From: Aminobacter anthyllidis
GTDB lineage: Bacteria > Pseudomonadota > Alphaproteobacteria > Rhizobiales > Rhizobiaceae
Direction: 5' to 3'
Length of the DNA: 64,000 bases
Assembly (NCBI RefSeq): GCF_018555685.1
Contig: NZ_JAFLWW010000003.1
Coordinates: 248,001-312,000 of the forward strand
The position numbers and the translations under genes are program-made. Under the pieces are notes generated by a model, which worked only from the letters and a program-made list of their open reading frames with translations, did not search any database and had not been told where the DNA came from. Positions 16,192-23,814 of the stretch are shown in pieces (the first letter of the stretch is position 1; the number at the start of each line of letters is the position of its first letter).

Positions 16192-16932
16192 ATGACCGAA
16201 CGCAGCCTGATCGCCACGTCGTTTCTCGCCCTGCCGGGCTCAGCACCCGTCGAATGGCGAATCGAACCCGGTCTCACGCCCTATGACCAGGCGCTGGCCT
16301 TCATGGAGGAGCGCGCCGACGCGATCCGCCAGGGCAGCGCCGGCGAGATGGTCTGGCTCGTCGAACACCCTCCAATCTACACCGCCGGCACCAGCGCGCA
16401 GGAGCAGGACCTCGTCGAGCCCGACCGTTTCCCTGTCTTCAAGACCGGCCGCGGCGGCGAATACACCTATCACGGCCCCGGCCAGCGCGTGGCTTACGTC
16501 ATGCTCGATCTCAAGCGCAGGCGCGAGGACGTCCGCGCCTTCGTCGCGGCACTCGAAGCCTGGATCATTTCAGCGCTCGCCGCCTTCAACGTGAAGGGTG
16601 AGCGCCGCGAGGATCGTGTCGGTGTCTGGGTCGTGCGCCCGGATCGCCCGGCCTTGCCGGACGGCTCATCGGCCGAAGACAAGATCGCCGCCATCGGCAT
16701 CCGCCTGCGCCGCTGGGTCAGTTTTCACGGCATCGCCATCAATGTTGAACCGGAGCTCGGCCACTTCTCCGGCATCGTGCCTTGCGGCGTCACCGACCAT
16801 GGCGTGACCAGCCTCGTCGACCTCGGCCTGCCGGTGACGATGGCCGACCTCGACGTCGCGCTGAAGGGTGCCTTTGAGGAAATCTTCGGGCCGGCAGACA
16901 CCGTCTCTGCTTCGGTTCGGAAAACGGCCTGA
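16192..16932 (+). CDS. lipB: lipoyl(octanoyl) transferase
   Basis: A 246-residue LipB. It moves the octanoyl group from acyl-carrier protein to the lipoyl domains of 2-oxoacid dehydrogenases and the H protein. Motifs: [12 protein letters not shown] at about residues 85-96, the Lys in [16 protein letters not shown], and the catalytic Cys in [11 protein letters not shown]. The frame is open back to 15832, through the tRNA region, but LipB similarity starts at [15 protein letters not shown] 16192 is chosen. The N terminus is a little longer than in E. coli, as usual in rhizobia. It stands alone. Confidence 0.93.
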   Translation: MTERSLIATSFLALPGSAPVEWRIEPGLTPYDQALAFMEERADAIRQGSAGEMVWLVEHPPIYTAGTSAQEQDLVEPDRFPVFKTGRGGEYTYHGPGQRVAYVMLDLKRRREDVRAFVAALEAWIISALAAFNVKGERREDRVGVWVVRPDRPALPDGSSAEDKIAAIGIRLRRWVSFHGIAINVEPELGHFSGIVPCGVTDHGVTSLVDLGLPVTMADLDVALKGAFEEIFGPADTVSASVRKTA

Positions 16933-17116
16933 GGCCATCCCCCGGCGCGCCCAAAGGCACACGCCTTCTTCCATCCAGTCGCGCCACACGACGCGCTTCA
17001 TTCATTTGTTCAATCTTGGCGGCGTCCCGCCTTATCCCGGCATCGGGAAAACCCGGTGCCTCACTGTTTCATGGTTGGGAATGCCAACGGCAAAGATGCC
17101 CCAACAGGCGCTCAAA

Positions 17117-17203
17117 TCAGAGCGCGCCGATCCACATCGCCATGGTGACGAGGAAGGTGCTCATGCAGACCATCGAAATGACATCTTGTACCAGCTCGGT
17201 CAT
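17117..17203 (-). CDS. 28-residue single-pass membrane peptide
   Basis: A short frame on the minus strand starting MTELVQDVISMVCM and ending TMAMWIGAL. It has a good ribosome site (AGGAGC, six bases before the ATG). Residues 8-28 make one hydrophobic helix containing a Cys and four Met. I recall similar 25-35 residue peptides in rhizobial genomes but cannot confirm conservation here. Function unknown. It sits in the 16933-17440 spacer, which is otherwise empty, downstream of the decayed lolD copy and convergent with lipB. Confidence 0.6.
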   Translation of the reverse strand: MTELVQDVISMVCMSTFLVTMAMWIGAL

Positions 17204-17440
17204 CTGTTGCTCCTGTTTTTAATATGTTCTTAATTTGTTCTATTTCTGTTCAGATGTCAACGCGCACCATTGCATTCGAGCGCAGCCAGTTGCCGCACGC
17301 GATTCGACAGTAAATGAAGGGTTTATGCAGGCGAACGCAGGCCCTCGCCCGTTAACGAACAGGCGACGGCGCCGTCAGGTCATAGGAATGGCAACTGAGC
17401 ATCGCCCGACTCAAAGCCGGACACTTCCGCCGCGCCTAGA

Positions 17441-17605
17441 CTAACGCAGCGGGCCGATCTTGCCTTTCGATGGCGCGGCCAGCGCCACCATCTGGCCCGG
17501 CTTGAGCGATAAGTTGGCGTCGTTGAGGATCGTCAGCTTGCGCGAAACCTGCTCATAGTGGCGCTCGACCTTCTTGAGCTCGATAACATGCTCGATGCCC
17601 ATCAT
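17441..17605 (-). pseudogene. truncated lolD copy
   Basis: The first 46 residues match the intact LolD at 19293-19979 with five substitutions (starting [19 protein letters not shown]), then the match stops just before the Walker A motif: the intact protein reads APSGAGKST, this copy APSKGKIGPLR and a stop. With no Walker A, signature or Walker B motif it cannot be an ATPase. It overlaps the stop of lolC copy 1 by 4 bp as the intact pair does, showing that it came from duplication of the proS-lolC-lolD operon. Confidence 0.9.
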
Positions 17606-18888
17606 TCGTACCTCAGCGCCTCGACAGGATCGAGCGCTGCCGCCCGCCATGCCGGAAACAGCGTCGCCAAAAACGACAGCACCAGTGCCATCAGCACCAC
17701 CGAGACGGTCTCGCCGACGTCCATCTTCGCCGGCAGCTGGGACAGGAAATAGAGTTCGGGGTTGAACAGCACCGTGCCCGACAGCCACGAGAAGAACTGC
17801 CTGATGCGCTCGACATTGAGGCAGATGACCACGCCAAGCAGAACGCCGGCGAGCGTTCCGGTCATGCCGATGGCCGCCCCCGTCATCAGGAAGATGCGCA
17901 TCACAGCGCCTCGCGTCGCCCCCATCGTGCGCAGGATCGCGATGTCATGGCCCTTGTCCTGCACCAGCATGATCAGGCCGGAGATGATGTTGAGCGCGGC
18001 CACCAGAACGATCAGCGTCAGGATCATGAACATGACGTTGCGCTGGACCTGCAGCGCCGAGAAGAAGGTCTGGTTGCGCTGGCGCCAGTCGGTCAGGAAG
18101 ATCGGCCGCTGCGCCGCCTCCTCGACCTTGGTCTTCAGCGCGTCGACATCGTCGGGATTGTCGACATAGATCTCGATCGAGCCGACCTTGCCTTCCGAAT
18201 TGAAATAGAGCTGCGACTCAGCGAGCGGCATGAAGACGATCGAGCTGTCGTATTCCGACATGCCGACCTCGAAGATACCGGTGACCGGATAGGCCTTTGC
18301 CCGCGGCGTTGTCCCCATCGGGGTGACGTCGCCGTCGGGCGAAATCAGCTTGATCGAATCGCCCAGCACCAGGCCCATGTTTTCTGCCATGCGCTTGCCG
18401 ATGACGACGCCCTCGCCGGTATCGAACCCGACGATGGAGCCTTGCTTGATGTTGTTGGCGACCAGCGTCACCTTGCCGAGGTCGCTGCCTCTGATGCCGC
18501 GCACCAGCGCGCCGGCGCCCGCGCCGACATTGCCCTGGGCCAGCACCTGGCCTTCGACCAGCGGGATCGCATATTTGACACCCGAGACACCGTTGATGCG
18601 GTCGGCAACCGCGGCATAGTCCTCAAGCGGCGTGTCGGTCGCGATCACGACAAGATGGCCGTTGATGCCGAGGATGCGTGACAGCAGCTCCGCGCGGAAA
18701 CCGTTCAACACCGCCATCACCACGATCAGCGTCGCGACACCCAGCATGATGCCGAGGAAGGAGATCGAGGCGATCACCGAGATCATCGTTTCGTTGCGGC
18801 GCGAGCGCAGATAGCGCCACGCCACCATGCGCTCGAACACCGAGAACGGCCCTGCGCCTGCCGGTTTCGCCGCCACCGCTTGGCTCAT
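17602..18888 (-). CDS. lolC: LolC/E-family lipoprotein-releasing permease, copy 1
   Basis: A 428-residue permease with one membrane segment near the N terminus ([20 protein letters not shown]), a large periplasmic domain and three C-terminal membrane segments in an FtsX domain, ending PVEALRYE. LolC/E with LolD extract mature lipoproteins from the inner membrane. The frame is intact and differs from copy 2 at 14 residues, mostly conservative (for example SRRNETMIS versus SKRKETVIS). Its own lolD partner is truncated, so to work it would need LolD from the neighbouring copy. Its start overlaps the stop of the proS remnant by 4 bp (ATGA). Whether it is still needed is unclear. Confidence 0.9.
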   Translation of the reverse strand: MSQAVAAKPAGAGPFSVFERMVAWRYLRSRRNETMISVIASISFLGIMLGVATLIVVMAVLNGFRAELLSRILGINGHLVVIATDTPLEDYAAVADRINGVSGVKYAIPLVEGQVLAQGNVGAGAGALVRGIRGSDLGKVTLVANNIKQGSIVGFDTGEGVVIGKRMAENMGLVLGDSIKLISPDGDVTPMGTTPRAKAYPVTGIFEVGMSEYDSSIVFMPLAESQLYFNSEGKVGSIEIYVDNPDDVDALKTKVEEAAQRPIFLTDWRQRNQTFFSALQVQRNVMFMILTLIVLVAALNIISGLIMLVQDKGHDIAILRTMGATRGAVMRIFLMTGAAIGMTGTLAGVLLGVVICLNVERIRQFFSWLSGTVLFNPELYFLSQLPAKMDVGETVSVVLMALVLSFLATLFPAWRAAALDPVEALRYE

Positions 18889-19037
18889 GCCTTGGCGCCC
18901 AGCTTGGCCAGCGCCTGCGCCACCGGCAGCGTCAGGCGCCCGCCGGACTTGCGGTTCTTGATCTCGACCTCGCCGACAGCGGCACCGCGCGGTCTGACGA
19001 TCACCTGCCAGGGCAGGAAATAGCGCAACAAACGCAT
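18885..19037 (-). pseudogene. internally deleted proS remnant (50 codons, in frame)
   Basis: The frame starts MRLLRYFLP, matching residues 1-9 of intact ProS, and then continues with WQVIVRPRGAAVGE and the last 41 residues of ProS, ending LAKLGAKA. About 392 codons are missing. At the two borders in the intact gene the sequence CCTGCC occurs, and one CCTGCC remains at the junction, as expected for a deletion between 6-bp direct repeats. Reading frame, the lone Met at position 5 of the longer ProS frame, and the ATGA overlap with lolC are kept. It has no catalytic motif and may only serve as a translational leader for lolC copy 1. Confidence 0.88.
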
Positions 19038-19292
19038 CGGCTGGTCCGTAAATGAAGAACGCCGCGCCAGAATCGGCGCACAGCAGGCTTCAATGCAAAG
19101 GCTTCATAGCTATTTCATGGCGGAACGGAACCTGCGCGCCCGTGGCAAGTGCGCGAGGTGCCCGGTTATGCCGGGAACCCACAGCGCGTGTTCCGCTGCC
19201 TTACGAGAAGGGCCGCGAACCGCGACCTGCAACTGCAGGAGATGTGAGGCGGACAGCAGCTCGCCTCCAGACTCCATTGATGGAAGGCAGGC

Positions 19293-19979
19293 CTACAGGG
19301 GCACGATCCTGCCTTCGGCCAGCGTGACGCGGCGGTCCATGCGCGCCGCCAGCTCGTGGTTGTGGGTGGCGATCAGCGCCGCCAGTCCCGATTGCCGAAC
19401 GAGCGCCGAAAGCGCATCGAAGACATAGCTTGCCGTCACCGGGTCGAGATTTCCGGTCGGCTCGTCAGCCAGCAGCACCAGAGGCGCGTTGGCCACCGCG
19501 CGCGCGATCGCCACGCGCTGCTGTTCGCCGCCGGAAAGCTCGGACGGCCGATGCTGGGCGCGCTTGCCGATCTTCATGTAGTCGAGCAGCTGTGCCGCCC
19601 GCTCGCTCGCCTGCTTGGGGCTCAGGCCCTTCACCAGCTGCGGCATCATCACATTCTCCAGCGCGGAGAATTCGGGCAGCAGGTGATGAAACTGGTAGAC
19701 GAAGCCGACGTCGTTGCGGCGGATCGCAGTGCGCTCGTCATCCGACAGCCGCCCGCAGGCACGTCCGTTCAGGAAGACATCGCCAGCATCGGGGCGTTCG
19801 AGCAGGCCGGCGGTGTGCAGCAGCGTCGACTTGCCTGCGCCCGATGGCGCGACAAGCGCCACCATCTCGCCTGCCTTCAGCGAAAAGTTGGCGTCGTTGA
19901 GGATCGTCAGCTTGCGCGATCCCTGCTCATAGTGGCGCTCGACCTTCTTGAGCTCGATAACATGCTCGATGCCCATCAT
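19293..19979 (-). CDS. lolD: lipoprotein-releasing system ATP-binding protein
   Basis: A 228-residue ABC ATPase. Walker A is APSGAGKST at about residues 44-52, the signature [14 protein letters not shown] at about 146-159, Walker [12 protein letters not shown] at about 169-179 and the H-loop in ATHNHELA. Start MMGIEHV overlaps the lolC stop by 4 bp. It powers lipoprotein release from the inner membrane. It is the only intact lolD in the window and could serve both lolC copies. Confidence 0.93.
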   Translation of the reverse strand: MMGIEHVIELKKVERHYEQGSRKLTILNDANFSLKAGEMVALVAPSGAGKSTLLHTAGLLERPDAGDVFLNGRACGRLSDDERTAIRRNDVGFVYQFHHLLPEFSALENVMMPQLVKGLSPKQASERAAQLLDYMKIGKRAQHRPSELSGGEQQRVAIARAVANAPLVLLADEPTGNLDPVTASYVFDALSALVRQSGLAALIATHNHELAARMDRRVTLAEGRIVPL

Positions 19980-21262
19980 TCATACCTCAGCGCTTCGACA
20001 GGATCGAGCGCTGCCGCCCGCCATGCCGGAAACAGCGTCGCCAAAAACGACAGCACCAGTGCCATCAGCACCACCGAAACGGTTTCACTGACGTCCATCT
20101 TCGCCGGCAGCTGGGACAGGAAATAGAGTTCGGGGTTGAACAGCACCGTGCCCGACAGCCACGAGAAGAACTGCCTGATGCGCTCGACATTGAGGCAGAT
20201 CACGACACCGAGCAGCACACCCGCAATGGTGCCGGTCATGCCGATGGCCGCCCCCGTCATCAGGAAGATGCGCATGACAGCGCCACGCGTCGCCCCCATC
20301 GTGCGCAGGATCGCGATGTCATGACCCTTGTCCTTCACCAGCATGATCAGGCCGGAGATGATGTTGAGTGCGGCCACCAGCACGATCAGCGTCAGGATCA
20401 TGAACATGACGTTGCGCTCGACCTGCAGCGCCGAGAAGAAGGTCTGGTTGCGCTGGCGCCAGTCGGTCAGGAAGATCGGCCGCTGCGCCGCCTCCTCGAC
20501 CTTGGTCTTCAGCGCGTCGACATCGTCGGGATTGTCGACATAGATCTCGATCGAGCCGACCTTGCCTTCCGAATTGAAATAGAGCTGCGCTTCGTTGAGC
20601 GGCATGAAGACGATCGAGCTGTCATATTCCGACATGCCGACCTCGAAGATACCGGTGACCGGATAGGCCTTTGCCCGCGGCGTCGTGCCCATCGGGGTCA
20701 CGTCGCCGTCGGGCGAAATCAGCCTGATCGAATCGCCCAGCACCAGGCCCATGTTTTCGGCCATGCGCTTGCCGATGACGACGCCCTCGCCGGTATCGAA
20801 CCCGACGATGGAGCCTTGCTTGATGTTGTTGGCGACCAGCGTCACCTTGCCGAGGTCGCTGCCTCTGATGCCGCGTACCAGCGCGCCGGCACCCGCCCCG
20901 ACATTGCCCTGGGCCAGCACCTGGCCTTCGACCAGCGGGATCGCATATTTGACGCCCGAGACACCGTTGATGCGGTCGGCAACGGCGGCATAGTCCTCAA
21001 GCGGCGTATCGGTCGCCGTCACGACAAGATGGCCGTTGACGCCGAGGATTCGGGTCAGGAGCTCGGCGCGAAAGCCGTTCATGACAGCCATCACCACGAT
21101 CAGCGTGGCAACGCCCAGCATGATGCCGAGGAAAGAGATCGAAGCGATGACGGAAATCACCGTCTCCTTGCGCTTCGAACGCAGGTAGCGCCACGCCACC
21201 ATGCGCTCGAACACCGAGAACGGCCCTGCGCCCGCCGGTTTCGCCGCCACCGCTTGGCTCAT
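19976..21262 (-). CDS. lolC: LolC/E-family lipoprotein-releasing permease, copy 2 (parental)
   Basis: A 428-residue permease with the same layout as copy 1: N-terminal membrane segment, periplasmic domain, three C-terminal segments and the FtsX domain. It lies between an intact proS and an intact lolD with ATGA overlaps at both ends, the usual rhizobial order, so it is taken as the parental copy. Alphaproteobacteria often have one LolC/E protein acting as a homodimer, which fits the absence of a separate lolE. The frame is open to 21385, but this upstream part lies over proS; the Met at 21262 is the start. Confidence 0.93.
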   Translation of the reverse strand: MSQAVAAKPAGAGPFSVFERMVAWRYLRSKRKETVISVIASISFLGIMLGVATLIVVMAVMNGFRAELLTRILGVNGHLVVTATDTPLEDYAAVADRINGVSGVKYAIPLVEGQVLAQGNVGAGAGALVRGIRGSDLGKVTLVANNIKQGSIVGFDTGEGVVIGKRMAENMGLVLGDSIRLISPDGDVTPMGTTPRAKAYPVTGIFEVGMSEYDSSIVFMPLNEAQLYFNSEGKVGSIEIYVDNPDDVDALKTKVEEAAQRPIFLTDWRQRNQTFFSALQVERNVMFMILTLIVLVAALNIISGLIMLVKDKGHDIAILRTMGATRGAVMRIFLMTGAAIGMTGTIAGVLLGVVICLNVERIRQFFSWLSGTVLFNPELYFLSQLPAKMDVSETVSVVLMALVLSFLATLFPAWRAAALDPVEALRYE

Positions 21263-22587
21263 GCCTTGGCGCCCAGCTTGGCCAGGGCCTGCGCCACCGG
21301 CAGCGTCTCGCGCTCGCCGGTCTTGCGGTTCTTGATCTCGACTTCGCCAGCTGCCGCACCGCGCGGGCCGACGATCACCTGCCATGGCAGGCCTATCAGG
21401 TCGGCGGTGGCGAACTTGCCGCCAGCGCGCTGGTCGGTGTCGTCATAGAGCACGTCCTTGCCGGCAGCCTCGAAGGCCTTGTAGAGCTCGTCGCAGATAC
21501 GGTCGCACTCGCCGTCGCCGACCTTCATGTTGATCAGGCCGATGTCGAACGGCGCCACGGATTCCGGCCAGATGATGCCGTTTTCGTCATGGCTCGCCTC
21601 GATGATCGCGGCGATCAGGCGGCTCGGGCCAATGCCGTAGGAGCCCATCGACACGAAATGCTCCTTGCCGTCAGGCCCCATGACCTTGGCGCCCATCGGC
21701 TTGGAGTACTTTTCGCCGAAGTGGAAGATGTGGCCGACCTCGATGCCGCGCGCCGAAACCTTGTCGGCTTCAGGAACGGCGGCCCAGGCCGCTTCATCGT
21801 GCATTTCTTCGGTCGCGGCGTAAGGCGTCGTCCACTGCTTGACGATACCGTCGATCTCGCCGTCATTGGCGAAGTCCGTCGCAGCACCCGGCACCGGCAA
21901 GGCGAGATAGTCGCGGTGGCAGAACACCTGGCTTTCGCCGGTTTCGGCCAGGATGATGAATTCGTGGCTCAGGTCGCCGCCGATCGGGCCGGTGTCGGCG
22001 CGCATCGGGATCGCCTGCAGGCCCATCCTGGTGAAGGTGCGCAGATAGGAAACGAACATCCTGTTGTAGGCGGCCTTGGCGCCGTCGAAATCGAGGTCGA
22101 AGGAATAGGCGTCCTTCATCAGGAATTCGCGGGAGCGCATCACGCCGAAGCGCGGACGCACCTCGTCGCGGAACTTCCACTGGATGTGGTACAGGTTGAG
22201 CGGCAGGTCCTTGTAGGTCTTGACGTAGGATCGGAAGATTTCCGTGACCATTTCTTCATTGGTCGGGCCGAACAGCATGTCGCGCTCGTGCCGGTCCTTG
22301 ATGCGCAGCATCTCCTTGCCGTAGTCGTCATAGCGGCCGCTTTCGCGCCACAGGTCGGCCGACTGGATGGTCGGCATCAGGATTTCCAGCGCCCCTGCCC
22401 GGTCCTGCTCCTCGCGCACGATGCGGCAGATCTTGTCGAGCACGCGCTTGCCCAGCGGCAGCCACGAGAAGCTGCCGGCCGCCTGCTGCCTGATCATGCC
22501 CGCACGCAGCATCAGCCGGTGGGAAATGATGTCCGCCTCGCGGGGATTTTCTTTGAGGATAGGCAGGAAATAGCGCGACAGACGCAT
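21259..22587 (-). CDS. proS: prolyl-tRNA synthetase
   Basis: A 442-residue class II synthetase. Motif 2 and 3 regions are clear ([35 protein letters not shown], split over about residues 105-160; [16 protein letters not shown] near 325). It is the short form without the large editing insertion, as usual in alphaproteobacteria. The frame begins four codons earlier (ATG 22599), but I take ATG 22587: GGAA lies before it, known homologues begin MRLSRYFLP, and in the decayed copy the upstream ATG is lost while this one is kept. First gene of proS-lolC-lolD. Confidence 0.94.
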   Translation of the reverse strand: MRLSRYFLPILKENPREADIISHRLMLRAGMIRQQAAGSFSWLPLGKRVLDKICRIVREEQDRAGALEILMPTIQSADLWRESGRYDDYGKEMLRIKDRHERDMLFGPTNEEMVTEIFRSYVKTYKDLPLNLYHIQWKFRDEVRPRFGVMRSREFLMKDAYSFDLDFDGAKAAYNRMFVSYLRTFTRMGLQAIPMRADTGPIGGDLSHEFIILAETGESQVFCHRDYLALPVPGAATDFANDGEIDGIVKQWTTPYAATEEMHDEAAWAAVPEADKVSARGIEVGHIFHFGEKYSKPMGAKVMGPDGKEHFVSMGSYGIGPSRLIAAIIEASHDENGIIWPESVAPFDIGLINMKVGDGECDRICDELYKAFEAAGKDVLYDDTDQRAGGKFATADLIGLPWQVIVGPRGAAAGEVEIKNRKTGERETLPVAQALAKLGAKA

Positions 22588-22794
22588 CGATTGTTCCATG
22601 AAAACGATGATGCCGGAATCGGCACGAGAAAGAGGCTTGCTTGAACGGGCTTCATAGCCATTTCAAGGCGGAATGAAAACCCGCGCACGCCGTTTCGACG
22701 CAGCGTCAGAATGACCTTTGTGGCGGACCGGCGGCGCCTGCCAATCAATTGTGCAATGCAGCACAGGATTGCCCGCCTGGAAGCAAAATTCCGC

Positions 22795-22823
22795 GTGACA
22801 ATTCATTTCCGCTTGGTCTAATG
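22795..22823 (+). promoter_or_regulatory. putative promoter of an intergenic sRNA
   Basis: GTGACA (22795-22800) and CTAATG (22818-22823) are spaced by 17 bp and point away from proS, into a stretch that ends in a strong intrinsic terminator 150 bp later. No coding gene uses this promoter. Confidence 0.45.
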
Positions 22824-22829
22824 TGCCCC

Positions 22830-22979
22830 GATAACCGAGAGGGCGGAGAAAAATTCGCTCTCCTGCGCGGTCAAAGTCTTGGGAGGATGCGATCTAGGCG
22901 CGATAACTCGCTGCCGCCGGCAACGGAAAGCAGATCGGACGCGTTTAAATTGCAAGGCTTCGTGCCTTGCATTTTTTTT
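22830..22979 (+). ncRNA. putative trans-acting sRNA between proS and the DUF1467 gene
   Basis: The 462-bp spacer 22588-23049 holds no credible protein gene. A promoter-like pair at 22795-22823 and a textbook terminator at 22951-22979 delimit a transcript of about 150 nt on the plus strand, opposite to both neighbours. An imperfect hairpin can form at 22837-22862 (GAGAG...CTCTC) and a second GC-rich part lies around 22900-22925. Length and place fit the rhizobial sRNA families named alpha-r (I recall alpha-r9 as about 150 nt and near this gene set, without certainty). No 6S, SRP or tmRNA features were seen. Confidence 0.55.
22951..22979 (+). terminator. intrinsic terminator of the putative sRNA
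   Basis: TGCAAGGC and GCCTTGCA form a perfect 8-bp stem with loop TTCGT, followed by an unbroken run of eight T. This is the best intrinsic terminator in the window and no coding gene ends upstream of it on this strand. Confidence 0.9.
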
Positions 22980-23049
22980 GGGCAATCATCAGCTTATGCC
23001 GCTTCGTTAAGAAGCAACACTAACTGCATTCCCCACTCGCTGGAATGCG

Positions 23050-23319
23050 TCAATTGATCTCGGGAATGAACTGCGGGAAGTCGTCGAAGCTGTAGCCCAG
23101 CCCCTTGGTGACGAAATAGAACGCCCCGATCACCACTGCCGTAACCACCGTCGTCCACAGCATCGCACGCAGCATGTGCGGCCCCCGCGGCGCACTCGCC
23201 TCGGTGCCGAGCGTCACGTCACGGTCTTCGTCCTGGGTCTTGACCCCAAAGGGCAGGATGGCAAACAGCGTCAGCCACCAGAAGACGAAATACATCGCAG
23301 CAAGTGATACCCAGGTCAT
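23050..23319 (-). CDS. DUF1467 family membrane protein
   Basis: An 89-residue protein with two membrane segments (SLAAMYFVFWWLTLFAILPFGV and, later, MLWTTVVTAVVIGAFYFV, each given in part) joined by a charged loop. The DUF1467 signature PFGVKTQDE is present. Its function is not known. The start overlaps the mce stop by 4 bp, and the gene keeps this place after mce across rhizobia, but no link to propionate metabolism is proven. Confidence 0.88.
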   Translation of the reverse strand: MTWVSLAAMYFVFWWLTLFAILPFGVKTQDEDRDVTLGTEASAPRGPHMLRAMLWTTVVTAVVIGAFYFVTKGLGYSFDDFPQFIPEIN

Positions 23320-23720
23320 ACCTGCTCCAGTTCTACCAGCGTGCCCTGGAAATCCTTGGGATGAAGAAACAGCACCGGCTTGCCATGTGCCCCGATCTTC
23401 GGATTGCCGTCGCCGAGCACGCGCGCGCCAGTCGCCTTGAGATGATCGCGCGCCGCCAGGATGTCGTCGACCTCATAGCAGACGTGGTGCATGCCGCCCG
23501 ACGGGCTCTTCGCCAAGAACGCCACAATCGGCGAACCCTCGCCCAGCGGCTCGAGCAGCTCGATCTTGGTGTTGCCGACGTCGATGAACACCACGGTCAC
23601 GCCATGCTCGGGCAGCGCCTGCGGCTCGCCGACTTTGGCGCCGAGCGTATCGCGATAGGTGGCACTTGCCGCCGCCAGGTCCGGCACGGCGATAGCGACG
23701 TGGTTGAGACGTCCGAGCAT
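23316..23720 (-). CDS. mce: methylmalonyl-CoA epimerase
   Basis: A 134-residue vicinal oxygen chelate protein that interconverts the (2R) and (2S) forms of methylmalonyl-CoA. Metal ligands are seen in LNHVAIAV (His 7), GGMHHVCYEV (His about 85) and the C-terminal KDFQGTLVELEQV (Glu). The (2R) product is used by B12-dependent methylmalonyl-CoA mutase, a functional link to the cobalamin genes in the window. It lies 94 bp downstream of rnj across a repeat-rich spacer and overlaps the DUF1467 gene. Confidence 0.92.
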   Translation of the reverse strand: MLGRLNHVAIAVPDLAAASATYRDTLGAKVGEPQALPEHGVTVVFIDVGNTKIELLEPLGEGSPIVAFLAKSPSGGMHHVCYEVDDILAARDHLKATGARVLGDGNPKIGAHGKPVLFLHPKDFQGTLVELEQV

Positions 23721-23732
23721 TGTCTAAATCCC

Positions 23733-23810
23733 AGCGAATGGCGAATAGTGAGTAGGGAATAGGAAGAGGCGGCCTGAGAACCAGTCCATTCGCTATTCGC
23801 TACTCCCCAT
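23733..23810. repeat. repeat-rich spacer between rnj and mce
   Basis: The motifs GCGAATG, GCGAATAG and AGTAGGG on the left (23734-23757) recur as their complements CCATTCGC, TATTCGC and TACTCCCC on the right (23787-23808). AGCGAATGG (23733-23741) and CCATTCGCT (23786-23794) form a perfect 9-bp arm. It resembles short palindromic intergenic repeats seen in Mesorhizobium-type genomes and could act as an mRNA processing or stability signal inside the operon. Confidence 0.5.
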
Positions 23811-23814
23811 TTGC

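Larger units (their letters stand above)
17466..19143 (-). repeat. decayed tandem duplication of proS-lolC-lolD
   Basis: This segment is homologous to 19840-22690 but carries a 3'-truncated lolD, a full lolC, and a proS with a large internal deletion, plus about 100 bp of the proS upstream region (for example GGCTTCATAGC at about 19098 matches 22651). Order and orientation are the same as in the intact operon, so it is a head-to-tail duplication. The lolC proteins differ at 14 of 428 residues, so the copy is not an assembly echo. Confidence 0.9.

Noticed and set aside
17204-17440. Possible gene in the spacer upstream of the 28-residue peptide
   Set aside because: Only short frames without ribosome sites or protein-like composition were seen.
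17466-19143. Assembly artefact as the cause of the second lolC
   Set aside because: The copies differ by 14 residues and many silent bases, and the flanking proS and lolD copies carry different specific lesions, which misassembly of one locus would not give.
22749-23057. 102-codon plus-strand frame over the intergenic region after proS
   Set aside because: It runs through a promoter, two hairpins and the terminator; composition is not protein-like. An sRNA explains the segment better.
23733-23810. Intrinsic terminator between rnj and mce
   Set aside because: The arms are short and not collinear and there is no U tract; better described as a repeat-rich spacer.
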